Part shown: positions 36,407 to 45,614 of the stretch, one piece after another | Position numbering within the stretch: position 1 is the first letter of the stretch | Layout: the number at the start of each line of letters is the position of its first letter | Assembly: GCA_902786615.1 (NCBI GenBank) | Contig: CADADE010000002.1 | Location: 79,179 to 143,178 of the forward strand | Direction of reading: 5' to 3' | DNA: 64,000 nucleotides | From: Oscillospiraceae bacterium | GTDB lineage: Bacteria > Bacillota_A > Clostridia > Oscillospirales > Oscillospiraceae | Notes under the pieces: model-generated | Database searches by the model: none | Told to the model about the DNA's origin: nothing | What the model saw: the letters and a program-made list of their open reading frames with translations, nothing else | Made by a program: the position numbers and the translations under genes

Positions 36407-37438
36407 ATGGGTTCGCTGGACCGGCTATGGGCAAAGCGCCTGTTCGACCACATATCGCGCGGTCTGATCGCCATGCATGTGCTTTTTGCGCTTTATTATG
36501 CATCAGATTCTTTATTGCTGCTGTTTCTGGTAAACCTGGCTTGCGCTCTCTCCGCCGCGGTCTGTCTGCACCTGCTCAAGAAGGGGCTGATGCGCGCCTA
36601 CATTCTGACGCTCTATCTCCCGGAGCTGATCCAGCTGACCGTGTCCGCGATCTTCGTGGGATGGAGCGCGGGCTTCCAGCTTCCGCTGATCGGGCTGACC
36701 GGTTTTATCTTTCTCAGTGAATTTCTGGGCCGTTCGCTGAAGCTGCCGTATTTCCCGTCGCTGCCCCTGGGGCTTCTCAGCTTCGGCGTCTATCTGCTGG
36801 CCTATCCGCGCTTCTTCTACGGTCCCGGCCTCTACGGTCTTTCGCAGTCGTCGGTGTTTACCCTGCAGTTTCTATGGAGCACCGGGATCTTTGCGCTGCT
36901 TCTGTGGGGGCTTGTTTCGGCTGTAAACCTGTCCTCCTTCTCAGAACACCGCCTTACCAACAAGGCCGAAACCGATGAACTCACAGGGCTTTTGAACCGC
37001 GCCGGCTATGACCGGCTTCTGGAGGAGCTGGACCCGGAGGACACGACGCTTCTGCTTGTGGACACCGATAAATTCAAAGGGATCAATGACCGCTTCGGCC
37101 ATGAGACGGGCGATCAGGTGCTCCGGAAAATTGCGAGATCCCTGCTGGCAAATTTCCGCCAGAATGATTATGTATGCCGCATCGGCGGAGATGAATTTGC
37201 CGTTTTGATGATGAACGCCGGGGCGCTGGAGGATGAGAAGCTGCGCGACAAGATCCGTTTCATTAATCGTGAGCTTGCCGCGACGGCGGCGGATGAGCTG
37301 CCTACTGTCTCCGTAAGCGTCGGCGTTGCCCGCGGCGCGGGCGCCGAGAACTGGACGGAGCTGTTCAAGCAGGCGGACTCCGCCCTGTATCAGGTCAAGA
37401 AGGAAGGCGGACGAAACTGCCGCATTTATACCGCATAA
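36407..37438 (+). CDS. Membrane-bound diguanylate cyclase (GGDEF)
   Basis: 343 residues. Six or so membrane helices in the first 180 residues form an unassigned sensor part. The GGDEF domain follows (about 190-340) with DELTGLLNRAGYD, the substrate site DTDKFKGINDRFGHETGD and an intact RIGGDEFAVLM active site. It should make cyclic di-GMP from two GTP. No RxxD inhibitory site is obvious just before GGDEF. No EAL or PilZ protein is in the window. The ATG at 36407 has GGAGGG; an in-frame TTG at 36386 is rejected. Confidence 0.92.
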   Translation: MGSLDRLWAKRLFDHISRGLIAMHVLFALYYASDSLLLLFLVNLACALSAAVCLHLLKKGLMRAYILTLYLPELIQLTVSAIFVGWSAGFQLPLIGLTGFIFLSEFLGRSLKLPYFPSLPLGLLSFGVYLLAYPRFFYGPGLYGLSQSSVFTLQFLWSTGIFALLLWGLVSAVNLSSFSEHRLTNKAETDELTGLLNRAGYDRLLEELDPEDTTLLLVDTDKFKGINDRFGHETGDQVLRKIARSLLANFRQNDYVCRIGGDEFAVLMMNAGALEDEKLRDKIRFINRELAATAADELPTVSVSVGVARGAGAENWTELFKQADSALYQVKKEGGRNCRIYTA

Positions 37439-37443
37439 TACAG

Positions 37444-37486
37444 CAACACCGAGGGTCGCGCTTTTGCAGCCCTCGGTGTTGTTTTT
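37444..37486 (+). terminator. Terminator of the diguanylate cyclase gene
   Basis: A perfect 12-base stem CAACACCGAGGG/CCCTCGGTGTTG followed by TTTTTATTT. It touches the 3' end of the convergent gene at 37485. Confidence 0.88.
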
Positions 37487-37952
37487 ATTTGCCTTCGGCA
37501 AGCTTTTCGTTCAAAACCGCTCCCTTCGGCACAGGCGCCGTCGGGACGGCTGTAAAGTCCGCGGTATTGTTCACAAAGCAGTACATGGGGATGCCGAAAG
37601 CGCCGTCGTCGCCGATATTCTCAAAGAGGGTGCGGATAAAAAACTTGACCCATTCATCGGACGGCCGCTGCGCATTGGGCGCCTGATAACGCCCCCAGAC
37701 GCTGCTCTCCAGCGTTTTCTTTTTCGTATCCACGACAATGCCGAGCGTGACATTGCAAAAGTCAAAGCTGATTTCAAAGGCGGTCAGATTTTCCCGGTCC
37801 CTGCGCTTCACCTCAATACTCTCCGGGATGTCCGTCAGCGTGATCATCGCACGACCGAGAATTTTTCCATGCTCGTCCTCAAACGCCTTGATCGTTCCCA
37901 TCGCTTTCAGACCGGTTTCCACATTTTTGAATAATGCAGGATTCTTCAGCAT
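37485..37952 (-). CDS. Hypothetical protein, unrecognised family
   Basis: 155 residues from the ATG at 37952 (GGAGGAG upstream). I do not recognise it. There is no signal peptide or membrane helix. A mixed alpha/beta pattern runs through ITLTDIPESIEVKRRD, FEISFDFCNVTLGIVVD and EWVKFFIRTLFENIGDDGAF. The coding potential is good and the gene is bounded by a terminator, so it is likely real. Probably cytoplasmic. Confidence 0.65.
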   Translation of the reverse strand: MLKNPALFKNVETGLKAMGTIKAFEDEHGKILGRAMITLTDIPESIEVKRRDRENLTAFEISFDFCNVTLGIVVDTKKKTLESSVWGRYQAPNAQRPSDEWVKFFIRTLFENIGDDGAFGIPMYCFVNNTADFTAVPTAPVPKGAVLNEKLAEGK

Positions 37953-38092
37953 ACGACGTCTCCTCCGTTTCTGCCTCTGACTTGACACTGGCCGCGGTAT
38001 CTGTTCCCGGTGAGCCCCGATATCTTCTCCCGCTCACTTTACCATGTTTTTCCCGCTTATTCAATAGTAAACGGTCGACGACTGCTTCACAC

Positions 38093-39367
38093 TTATGAAA
38101 GCCCAAGGGTGTATCCCTTGAGCAGCGGGCTCACGTTGTCCAGCAGCTCCTTCAGCCACCAGCCGTATGCATAGCCCTCGGCACAGCGGAAGAAGGGCTC
38201 ATACCCGGGCAGGGCTTTCATCTCCTCCCGGCGGTCATAAAGCTCGCCCCGCCAGAAAGCGTCCATCACGGTATAGAAAAACACCGCCGCCTGCTCCTGC
38301 TCTCTTTTCCCGATGGGGTTTCGCCGTGACATGTATTGCACGTTTTCGTCGGCATAGCTTCGAAGCTGCTCCTGCTGCCATGCGGCATAGTCCAGCAGGA
38401 CGGGGTCCTGCCGCCCGCTCTGCCTTGCCCAGGCGCCGACGTCCACCCGCCGCGGCAGACAGCGGAGCTTGTCGGCCGTCAGGTCCAGTATGCTGTAGCC
38501 TGTGGGATAGGACAAAAGATATTCCGTCACCTGTTCGGTCAGCCCCCGCTCGCGATACACGGCGCGCACATGGGTGTGCCCGCTTAAAAAGAGCGGCACC
38601 TTGTACTGTTGAAGAAGCGAGGCAAAGCGCTCCCCGTTTTCCACATGGTAGCCGTCGGCCTCCGGGTTCCGGCTCTCCTCCGAGAGGAGGTTAAAATGCC
38701 CGGCGCATAATACCGGAAGCTTTCGCTTCTGTGCCTCCTGCAGCATGGTCTCCGCCCAGCGAAGCGTCTTTTCAGAGAGAAAGGCTTCGTTATTTCTGCG
38801 TTTACCGGCTCCCGGCAGATCAATCGCCTCGGCGCTGTAGCCGCCCATATCCATCATCAGCAGCGCGGCGTCCTCCCGCAGGACGCAATAGCTCAGGGAT
38901 GCTTCATCCCGGCTGAACGCCTCGTCATAGCCGAAATCCGCGTAGTACGCGGCAAATCCCTCTTGTCCGACCGGGGCGAGGTCGTGGTTTCCCGGAAGGA
39001 CATAAACAGGCAGTCCCCCGTCCTCCGCCTGCCGCAGCTTCTCGGCCAGAGCTTCGTGCCGATAGGGTCTTCCGCCGTTGACCAGATCGCCGGTGAGCAG
39101 GATAAAAGCCGCGCCCTGCTCGCGGGCATCCCACAGGAGGGCGTCGACCAGCTCCATATTATAGCCTGCCGCAGAGAGCGCCGCGCCGTTTTTATTGGTA
39201 TTGTCCGGGTCCAGATGCAGATCCGAGGCCACCGCGGCGCGAAGCTCCCATGCCTCCGGCAGCGGGCTGGATACGGGCGATTCAAACGCCGCGGCCTGTC
39301 CGGCGCAGCCGGGAAGCAGCAGGGCCAGCGTCAGGAGCAGCGTCGTCAGTCTGATTTTCTTTTTCAC
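38093..39367 (-). CDS. Lipoprotein metallophosphoesterase
   Basis: 424 residues from GTG at 39367, whose bases overlap the TGA of the hydrolase gene (GTGA). The signal peptide ends in a lipobox (LLPGC, Cys at about 21), so it is a membrane-anchored outer-face enzyme. Calcineurin-like motifs: ASDLHLD, LTGDLVNGG, LPGNHD, CAGHFNLL and SGHTHVR, together the full two-metal site. Substrate unknown. A long C-terminal helical part (about 300-424) follows the catalytic domain. It is the last of three coupled genes. Confidence 0.88.
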   Translation of the reverse strand: MKKKIRLTTLLLTLALLLPGCAGQAAAFESPVSSPLPEAWELRAAVASDLHLDPDNTNKNGAALSAAGYNMELVDALLWDAREQGAAFILLTGDLVNGGRPYRHEALAEKLRQAEDGGLPVYVLPGNHDLAPVGQEGFAAYYADFGYDEAFSRDEASLSYCVLREDAALLMMDMGGYSAEAIDLPGAGKRRNNEAFLSEKTLRWAETMLQEAQKRKLPVLCAGHFNLLSEESRNPEADGYHVENGERFASLLQQYKVPLFLSGHTHVRAVYRERGLTEQVTEYLLSYPTGYSILDLTADKLRCLPRRVDVGAWARQSGRQDPVLLDYAAWQQEQLRSYADENVQYMSRRNPIGKREQEQAAVFFYTVMDAFWRGELYDRREEMKALPGYEPFFRCAEGYAYGWWLKELLDNVSPLLKGYTLGLS

Positions 39368-40173
39368 TCTTTCCCTGCCCTTTGTCCGTCGATCCATCGA
39401 AGGATCGCATCCACCGTAATCTGCTGCTGTTCTTCCCGGCCGATCGCCGCCTCCCCGTCGCCGGACTGCCGCCCGTAGCTGCCGAACTGCGCATGATTGC
39501 CGCCGGGGATCACAAGCTCCCGCGCATTCCGGGGCCAATAAGCGCGCTTCGCTTCATAGCGCTCAAAATTCAGCACGCCGTCTCTGTCTCCATAGACGGA
39601 GAGGAAGGCCAGATTGTCGTCAAGCTTTTCCGTTGGGTACGCTGCCAGGAGCGCCAGCCCCTCGATTTTTTCCGCATGGGCGGCGGCATAGTCTGAGGCC
39701 ATCGCGCCGCCGAGAGAGTGTCCAGCGAGAATCCAGCTTTCATACCGGTAAGACCCGATCAGCCGATCTGCCGCCTGCTTATTAAAAAAGGCAATGTTGA
39801 AGGGCATTTTCACAAGAAAGGCGTCCACGCCGCCTTCCGCAAGGCGAAAGAGCAGCGGCGCATAGGCCGCGGCCTCAACCTTTGCCCCGGGATAGAAAAT
39901 CAGCGCCGCAGCTTCTCCCGGCCCGTCAAAGCGCCAGCCGTTCGCGCTGCGCTCTACTGTTACGCCGCCTGTGGAAACCAGGTATTGTCCGGCATCAGAG
40001 TCTGCGCGATAGAAGTCGGAGAGCCAGGCGAAGAAGAAGGCCGCAAGCAGAAGAAGGAGCGCGGCAGCTGGCAGCGCCGCCTTCCACCGCGCCGGTGCCT
40101 TTCCCTTTCTCCACGCGAAAAAGCAGGCAGCCGCAAGCGCGATGCATGAGAGCGCATAGAACAGTGAAATCAT
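39364..40173 (-). CDS. Membrane-anchored alpha/beta hydrolase
   Basis: 269 residues. Two N-terminal hydrophobic segments (about 1-20 and 33-52) anchor an alpha/beta hydrolase domain with nucleophile elbow GHSLGGA, acid in YGDRDGV and His in PGGNHAQFGSYG, a complete triad. The shape fits the PF12695-type family of small extracellular hydrolases. The substrate is not predictable. The start is ATG at 40173, or TTG at 40179; neither has a well-spaced ribosome site. It is followed by the lipoprotein phosphoesterase with overlapping stop and start. Confidence 0.8.
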   Translation of the reverse strand: MISLFYALSCIALAAACFFAWRKGKAPARWKAALPAAALLLLLAAFFFAWLSDFYRADSDAGQYLVSTGGVTVERSANGWRFDGPGEAAALIFYPGAKVEAAAYAPLLFRLAEGGVDAFLVKMPFNIAFFNKQAADRLIGSYRYESWILAGHSLGGAMASDYAAAHAEKIEGLALLAAYPTEKLDDNLAFLSVYGDRDGVLNFERYEAKRAYWPRNARELVIPGGNHAQFGSYGRQSGDGEAAIGREEQQQITVDAILRWIDGQRAGKE

Positions 40174-40189
40174 CTCCAATAGTGGGGTC

Positions 40190-40939
40190 TTATTCCTTCA
40201 GCACAATGCAGTTCATTTTTTTGCTGTACGCCGTGCAGGCGTCGATGGCGATGATGCCCGGGGCGACGTAGGGGCTGAAATCCGCGTCAGGTCCGAACTC
40301 CGCGCCCTTGTTCTCATAGCGGGCATGCCCGTAGGAGCAGTGGAAATGGCCGCAGACCACGGTCTTCTCCTCCGGCCGCGCCGTGCGCACCGCATCCATG
40401 GGATTTGTCCAGCGGGCCTCACGCCAGGCAGCGGCGTCGGCGCTGCGCCATTCCGCGTCATAGACCAGACCGCCGTAAAACAGCTCGCAGGGAATCCAGG
40501 CATGGGTAAAAATATAGTTTCTCGTCTCATAATAATCCAGCATGGCCGGGATGATCGTGGAAAACAGCGGCGTCTCCTGCCCTGCTCTGGCAAGGCGCAT
40601 GTTTGCGTTCCAGCTGTAGCCGGCGCTGAGCCCGGTGAGCTGCTCGAGCGTGTCGTAGGTGCCGTTTTGCAGGTGATGGCGCAGGGGTCTGCCACGGTCG
40701 GACGTTACAAGCTCCTGAAAAAGGTCCTCATGGTTGCCCTTGATGAGGATCACCCGATCCTCCTCCATCAGCTCCAGGATATAGTCCTGAAGCTCCGCCG
40801 CTTCTTTTCCCCGGTCGAAGAGATCGCCCAGCACCAGGATCTTCTTTTCCTCGGGATCGTCAAAATACCCGCTCTCCAGCAGGGTCCTTTGAAACAGGGT
40901 GCAAAAGCCGTGGATATCCGATAAAACATAATATTTCAT
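40190..40939 (-). CDS. Serine/threonine phosphatase-like metallophosphoesterase
   Basis: 249 residues. The protein phosphatase/diadenosine tetraphosphatase signature is complete: LSDIHG, LGDLFDRG, KGNHED, then late His residues in FTHAWIP and CGHFHCSYGHARY. Cytoplasmic, no signal. It could be a phosphoprotein phosphatase or an Ap4A hydrolase. The ATG at 40939 lacks a clear ribosome site. It begins a three-gene run with the hydrolase and the lipoprotein phosphoesterase, 16 bases from the next gene. Confidence 0.85.
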   Translation of the reverse strand: MKYYVLSDIHGFCTLFQRTLLESGYFDDPEEKKILVLGDLFDRGKEAAELQDYILELMEEDRVILIKGNHEDLFQELVTSDRGRPLRHHLQNGTYDTLEQLTGLSAGYSWNANMRLARAGQETPLFSTIIPAMLDYYETRNYIFTHAWIPCELFYGGLVYDAEWRSADAAAWREARWTNPMDAVRTARPEEKTVVCGHFHCSYGHARYENKGAEFGPDADFSPYVAPGIIAIDACTAYSKKMNCIVLKE

Positions 40940-40949
40940 AGTATTATTC

Positions 40950-40986
40950 AAGGCCGCCGAAAATCATCTCATTTTACAGCGGCCTT
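40950..40986. terminator. Hairpin after the CHAP gene
   Basis: An 8-base stem AAGGCCGC/GCGGCCTT with a long loop lies between the CHAP protein stop and the next gene. The T-rich side (CTTTTCTTT) is on the plus strand, so its terminating role on the minus strand is doubtful. Confidence 0.4.
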
Positions 40987-41006
40987 CTTTTCTTTATTTT
41001 GAAGCG

Positions 41007-42302
41007 TCAGTTATACGTAACTCTCGAGCTTTCGATGCTGGGGACGATGCTGACATTCTTGATGCCGGCAGCCGCATCCAGAATGCTGTCCCAGGCGGGA
41101 GGCTCCGGCTCCTCAGGCTCCGGCGGAAGCTCCACCTCTCCGTTGCGGCTGGTGACGACCGGATTGGCCGGGTCATAGTCGGGGTTTTCCGGCAGGACGC
41201 CGAAGCCGATGATGGCGTAATCATCCTTCGTCAGGGTGAAATGCTCCACATAGTCAAAGCGGTTCCCCTCGATGGTATAAATCCATCCGCGCTCCTCGTC
41301 AATATCGCGGATGATCCCCACATGCTCGGCATGCTCATCCATGTCGAAATCGAAGAAGATAAAGTCGCCGCGCTTCGGCGTGTAGCCTTCATCCCAGTGC
41401 CTGTACAGTCCACGGTCTCTCAGCTCCCTGACCCATTCGGAACAGTAGCAGTTATACGGTACGACGGATTCCGGGATGTTGGCGTAATACAGGCAGAAAG
41501 AGATGAACATGGCGCACCAGTCCCCATAGGGGATGCCGTACCAAGCGCCGTAGCGGGTATAGCCCTTGGGATGCTGCGGGTCCTCGGCCGAATAGTTCAG
41601 CTCACTCTCGGTATAGCCGAGCTGGCTTTCGGCGATCATCAGCAGGTCCTCCGCCCAATTGCCGCTCAGCTCCATATCCATGAACATCCGCCACCAGTCC
41701 GTCTCATCCTCGAGATCGGCAGTCGGATCACTCACTCCGGCAAAGCTCAGTTCTCTTTCCCATTGCAGATAGGATGTGATCCCGTCGCCGGGATTCATAA
41801 CGGGCTCTTCCGTCTGAACCGGGTTTTCTTCCGCTTCGGGCAGCTCATTTTCCAGGACCACGTCCTCTGTCTGCACGGGATTCGTTTCCTCCTGCCCGCA
41901 GATCAGGATCCGCTCCGCCTCATAGCAATCCTCCGTATGCGTATGGGCGCCATCGCCCTCGTTCAGTCCGCAGCCAAGCTCCACAGACCATTCATAGCAC
42001 TCGTCGCCGTGAATATGATGGATCGTATTGTCCGTGCACAAGAGCGCGCCGCGAACACGTTCATAACAGTCGTCGCTGTGCCGGTGGCCCTCGCTTTCCT
42101 CCAGGCCGCAGACAAGATGATTGCCCGTGCTGTAGCAGCTGTCCGTATGGACATGGCCGCCTTCCTCCGTGATTTGAAGCTCCTCATTCGCAAAAGCAGG
42201 CCCGGTCGGTGTGCAGCAAAGCAGCGACGCCGCGCACAACAGGCTCAAAAAGCGGCGTCCGGGAAATCTGCCGTATTGATTTTGTTCGTTATTACGTCTC
42301 AT
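41007..42302 (-). CDS. Secreted CHAP-domain protein with four His/Cys repeats
   Basis: 431 residues. Signal peptide (1-about 38). Four repeats of a His-x-His...Cys-Tyr...Cys-Gly module start at about 50, 73, 95 and 120 (HVHTDSCY, HRHSDDCY, HHIHGDECY, HTHTEDCY); the second has Cys-Thr in place of Cys-Gly. An acidic linker with the repeated phrase NPVQTE follows, then a CHAP amidase/peptidase domain (about 215-370) with Cys263 (GDWCAMFISFC), His327 (HAEHVGII) and Glu345 (TIEGN). CHAP domains cut peptidoglycan peptides. The repeats could bind metal or wall; their role is unknown. Weak ribosome site. Confidence 0.85.
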   Translation of the reverse strand: MRRNNEQNQYGRFPGRRFLSLLCAASLLCCTPTGPAFANEELQITEEGGHVHTDSCYSTGNHLVCGLEESEGHRHSDDCYERVRGALLCTDNTIHHIHGDECYEWSVELGCGLNEGDGAHTHTEDCYEAERILICGQEETNPVQTEDVVLENELPEAEENPVQTEEPVMNPGDGITSYLQWERELSFAGVSDPTADLEDETDWWRMFMDMELSGNWAEDLLMIAESQLGYTESELNYSAEDPQHPKGYTRYGAWYGIPYGDWCAMFISFCLYYANIPESVVPYNCYCSEWVRELRDRGLYRHWDEGYTPKRGDFIFFDFDMDEHAEHVGIIRDIDEERGWIYTIEGNRFDYVEHFTLTKDDYAIIGFGVLPENPDYDPANPVVTSRNGEVELPPEPEEPEPPAWDSILDAAAGIKNVSIVPSIESSRVTYN

Positions 42303-42405
42303 TTTCTTTACCGCAGTATATTGTTTCTCTCCTGGTACTGTTAGTCTGTGAGTATCTTTATAAGTTTATATGCGTATCGGCTTACGTCAGCAAGCCCCAA
42401 ATCTG

Positions 42406-42582
42406 ACCTCCCTTTGGAAAAAGGGAGGTGGCCGAAGGCCGGAGGGATCGAAACAGAATCTAAGCAAGGCTCTGTGAATCTAAGCAAGGCTCTGTTTAAG
42501 CTTTGCACAACTCGGCCGATCCCTCAGTCACAGCCTCGCGGGAGATCGGCTGTGACAGCTCCCTTTCGCAAAGGGAGCTTAG
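42406..42582. repeat. MITE-like hairpin repeat element
   Basis: No gene lies in 42303-42726; this element fills its middle. Both ends are hairpins of the same type (CTCCCTTT...AAAGGGAG at 42408-42427 and again at 42560-42578). An inner GGAGGGATCG pairs with CGATCCCTC, and CAGTCACAGCC pairs with GGCTGTGACAG. A 20-base direct repeat (42456-42475 and 42476-42495) sits in the centre. The 3' half matches in design the repeats at 63.4-64 kb. There is no transposase and no target duplication I could confirm. Confidence 0.7.
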
Positions 42583-42680
42583 AAGCGGATGAAACCCGAT
42601 ACCCATTTAAGGTTATATATACTCATAACAGATTATAAGTTTTCCTGCGGCTTCATGCAATCACACGCCGGTTACAATTC

Positions 42681-42717
42681 AACAAAAAAACAACAACAGC
42701 GGAGCTTTCCGCTGTTG
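42681..42717 (-). terminator. Terminator of the csoR-copA operon
   Basis: On the minus strand, a perfect 10-base stem (CAACAGCGGA/TCCGCTGTTG), 4-base loop, then TTGTTTTTTTG. Confidence 0.9.
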
Positions 42718-42726
42718 CTGTTCTCG

Positions 42727-42930
42727 TCAGACTGTTCCCAGCACCTTGTAATCCTGGGCTTCGACCGCGGCCTTCATGGTCTCAAAATCGGCCGAGCCGG
42801 TGACGACGGCTGTGCCTGCTTCATGGCTTACGACGGCGCTCTCAACACCTTCCAGGCTCTCCAGCGCCTTCTTGACGCGGGCTTCGCAGTGGGGACACAT
42901 CATTCCCTCGATTTTCAGGGTCGTTGTCAT
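42727..42930 (-). CDS. Possible internally started CopZ-like copper chaperone
   Basis: The in-frame ATG at 42930, within copA, is preceded by AAGGAGG with 8 bases of spacing, one of the best ribosome sites in the window. Initiation there would give a free 67-residue HMA protein with the Cu(I) motif MCPHC, the size of CopZ. It may be the remnant of a once separate copZ whose upstream stop was lost, or a present-day second product. Separate translation is inference. Confidence 0.5.
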   Translation of the reverse strand: MTTTLKIEGMMCPHCEARVKKALESLEGVESAVVSHEAGTAVVTGSADFETMKAAVEAQDYKVLGTV

Positions 42931-45252
42931 GGGGTTTTCCTCCTTAACATTTTGATTTATTTCGATTTCTCTGTCTATCTGATTTCTCCCCGGCTTGTCG
43001 TGGGAGGCATCATGCGGATTAAAAAGATTCAGCCGCAGGGCGTTTGTCACAACGCAGAAGCTGGAAAGGCTCATGGCGGCCGCGCCCCACATGGGGTTCA
43101 GGGTCAGGCCCGCCCAGACGAAAGCGCCGGCGGCGACGGGAATGCAGACGGCGTTGTAGAAAAACGCCCAGAACAGGTTTTCATGAATATTGCGCAAGGT
43201 TGCGCGGCTGAGCCGGATCGCCGCAGAGACGTCCCGCAGGCTGCCGTGCATGAGCACCACGTCCGCCGCGTCCACCGCGATGTCCGCGCCCGCCCCGATG
43301 GCGATGCCGATATCCGCGCGGGTCAGCGCAGGCGCGTCATTGATGCCGTCGCCCACCATGGCGACCTTGCCGTATTCCCGAAGCGTGCGGATCACGCTCT
43401 CCTTTCCGTCCGGCAGAACGCCCGCGATCACGGTATCGACGCCCGCCTCACGCCCGATGGCGTCGGCGGTGCGCTGATTGTCGCCGGTTAACATAACAAC
43501 TTTTATACCGAGCTTTTTCAGTTCCTGTATTGCCCGGGCGCTGTCCGGCTTCATCACATCCGCGACCGCGATGATGCCGAGAAGCTTACCGTCATGGGCA
43601 AAGAACAGCGGGGTCTTTCCCTGAGAGGCCAGCGCCTCGCTTTTTTGAAGCAAGTCGCCGGGGATTTTGACGCGCTTTTTCATAAAGCTGCCGCTGCCGC
43701 CGACGAGTTCTTTCCCGTCCAGCTTTGCCGTCAGGCCGTTGCCGGGAAGCGCGGCGAAGTCTTTTACCTCTGCCGGTGTGACGCTCTTTTCCGCCGCATA
43801 CTCCATCACGGCGACGGCAAGGGGATGCTCGCTCCTGGCCTCCAGGGAAGCCACGGCTTTCAGAAACGCCGCCTCGTCCGTCCCCTCCGCCGGGATAAGC
43901 TCCGTCACGCGCGGCTTGCCCGCCGTAATGGTGCCGGTCTTGTCGAGCGCCACAATGTTCACGCGCCCGGTCTCTTCCAGGGAGGCGGCGGTTTTGAACA
44001 GGATGCCCTGCTTTGCGCCGACGCCGTTGCCCACCATGATGGCCACCGGCGTGGCAAGGCCGAGGGCGCAGGGGCAGCTGATCACCAGCACGGAGATCCC
44101 GCGCGCGAGGGCGAAGCCAAACTCACGCCCCAGAAGCAGCCAGACAAGCGTCGTAATGACGGCAATGCCGATGACAACCGGCACGAACACGCCCGAAACC
44201 CTGTCCGCGATCTTGGCGATGGGAGCCTTGGTGGCAGCCGCGTCGGAGACCATGCGGATGATCTGGCTGAGCGTGGTATCCTCGCCCACGCGGGCAGCCT
44301 CGCAGCGGATATAGCCCGCCTGGTTGACCGTGGCGGCAGAGACGGTATCGCCCGGCGCTTTTTCCACTGGGATGCTCTCACCCGTGAGGGCGGATTCATC
44401 CACGGCGCTGCTGCCCTCTTTCACAATGCCGTCCACCGGGATATTTTCGCCGGGGCGCACCACAAAAATATCGCCCTTCCTGACCGTCTCGATGGGTACG
44501 GTTTTCTCTTTCCCGTTCTCCACGATCGTCGCGGTTTTGGGCGCGATCTTCATAAGCCCCTTGAGGGCGTCCGTGGTCTTGCCCTTGGAGCGCGCCTCCA
44601 GCATCTTGCCGACGGTAATGAGCGTCAGGATCATGGCGGCCGACTCAAAATAGAATTCATGCATCCAGACCATGGCAGCCTCAGCGCCGCCCTCAAGCTG
44701 AGCCTGGGTCATGCGAAAGAGCGCATATGTGCTGTACGCGAAGGACGCGCCGGAGCCCAGCGCCACCAGCGTATCCATATTGGGGGCGCGGTGCATCAGG
44801 CCGCGAAAGCCGCTGATAAAAAACTTCTGATTGATGACCATGACCGCGATGGCCAGCAGCATCTGGGCAAGCCCCATCGCGACATGGTTGCCGTCCAGAA
44901 AGCGCGGCAGCGGCCAGCCCCACATCATGTGCCCCATGGAGATATACATGAGCGCCAGCAAAAACCCCAGGGAAGAGAGCAGGCGGCGCTTCAAAACCGG
45001 CGTCTCCCGGTCGCGCAAGGCATCCTCCTCCGCAGACTGCGCGGCCTTCTCCGCGCCCTTCGGGCTCGCGCCGTAGCCCGCCGCCTCGACCGCGGCAATG
45101 ATGCTCCGCTCGTCCGCCGTGCCTTCCACGCCCATGGAATTGGTCAGAAGGCTGACCGAACAGCTCTCCACGCCGGGCACGGCACTGACCGCCTTCTCCA
45201 CTCTGGCGGAACAGGCCGCGCAGCTCATGCCGCTGACGTTATATTGTTTCAT
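42727..45252 (-). CDS. copA: Copper-exporting P1B-type ATPase with an added C-terminal HMA domain
   Basis: 841 residues. N-terminal heavy-metal-associated domain (1-65, GMSCAAC), eight membrane helices, actuator loop (TGES, about 290), transmembrane metal site CPC at 393-395 and phosphorylation site DKTGT at 437-441. The standard ATPase ends near residue 750. A polar linker (about 750-774) then joins a second complete HMA domain (775-841, GMMCPHC) that looks like a CopZ chaperone. N-terminal HMA domains are usual; a C-terminal one is not. Exports Cu(I). It follows csoR by 16 bases. Confidence 0.95.
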   Translation of the reverse strand: MKQYNVSGMSCAACSARVEKAVSAVPGVESCSVSLLTNSMGVEGTADERSIIAAVEAAGYGASPKGAEKAAQSAEEDALRDRETPVLKRRLLSSLGFLLALMYISMGHMMWGWPLPRFLDGNHVAMGLAQMLLAIAVMVINQKFFISGFRGLMHRAPNMDTLVALGSGASFAYSTYALFRMTQAQLEGGAEAAMVWMHEFYFESAAMILTLITVGKMLEARSKGKTTDALKGLMKIAPKTATIVENGKEKTVPIETVRKGDIFVVRPGENIPVDGIVKEGSSAVDESALTGESIPVEKAPGDTVSAATVNQAGYIRCEAARVGEDTTLSQIIRMVSDAAATKAPIAKIADRVSGVFVPVVIGIAVITTLVWLLLGREFGFALARGISVLVISCPCALGLATPVAIMVGNGVGAKQGILFKTAASLEETGRVNIVALDKTGTITAGKPRVTELIPAEGTDEAAFLKAVASLEARSEHPLAVAVMEYAAEKSVTPAEVKDFAALPGNGLTAKLDGKELVGGSGSFMKKRVKIPGDLLQKSEALASQGKTPLFFAHDGKLLGIIAVADVMKPDSARAIQELKKLGIKVVMLTGDNQRTADAIGREAGVDTVIAGVLPDGKESVIRTLREYGKVAMVGDGINDAPALTRADIGIAIGAGADIAVDAADVVLMHGSLRDVSAAIRLSRATLRNIHENLFWAFFYNAVCIPVAAGAFVWAGLTLNPMWGAAAMSLSSFCVVTNALRLNLFNPHDASHDKPGRNQIDREIEINQNVKEENPMTTTLKIEGMMCPHCEARVKKALESLEGVESAVVSHEAGTAVVTGSADFETMKAAVEAQDYKVLGTV

Positions 45253-45268
45253 CGTCTCACATCCCTTA

Positions 45269-45589
45269 TCATTTCATCAGTTTCTGCAGGGTGTCCAGCA
45301 GCTCGTCCACGATCTCATCATTCCCGGCGCGCACATCGTTTACCACGCAGGAGCGAATATGGTTGGACAAAAGCTCCCGGCTGAAGGCGTTGAGCGCCGC
45401 ATTGGCGGCGGCGGCCTGCGCCAGAATATCGGGACAATAGGCGTCGCGCTCGAGCATGCCGCGAATGCCGCGGATCTGCCCCTCGATGCGGTTCAGACGG
45501 TTTACCAGCCGCCTGTACTCTTCCTCCGAACGTTCTTTCTTCTTATGACAGCAGCAGGCGCCCTGCTGCTCTTCCGTTTTTTCCGACAC
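45269..45589 (-). CDS. csoR: CsoR-family copper-sensing repressor
   Basis: 106 residues from GTG at 45589 (GAGGTGA upstream). All three copper ligands of the CsoR fold are in place: Cys52, His77 and Cys81 (NHIRSC). It should bind DNA without copper and release it on binding Cu(I). An N-terminal extension adds a metal-like cluster ACCCHKKK (about 11-18), which is not part of the canonical fold. It heads the copper operon, directly behind a promoter that carries a matching palindrome. Confidence 0.93.
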   Translation of the reverse strand: MSEKTEEQQGACCCHKKKERSEEEYRRLVNRLNRIEGQIRGIRGMLERDAYCPDILAQAAAANAALNAFSRELLSNHIRSCVVNDVRAGNDEIVDELLDTLQKLMK

Positions 45590-45614
45590 GGCACATCACC
45601 TCTTCACATGCCGG

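Noticed and set aside
37485..37952. Shadow of a plus-strand gene
   Set aside because: Rejected as a shadow: the minus-strand frame has a strong GGAGGAG site, sensible composition and clean boundaries, so it was kept as a hypothetical gene.
42406..42582. Insertion sequence
   Set aside because: No transposase frame and no confirmed target duplication; it is a small structured repeat only.
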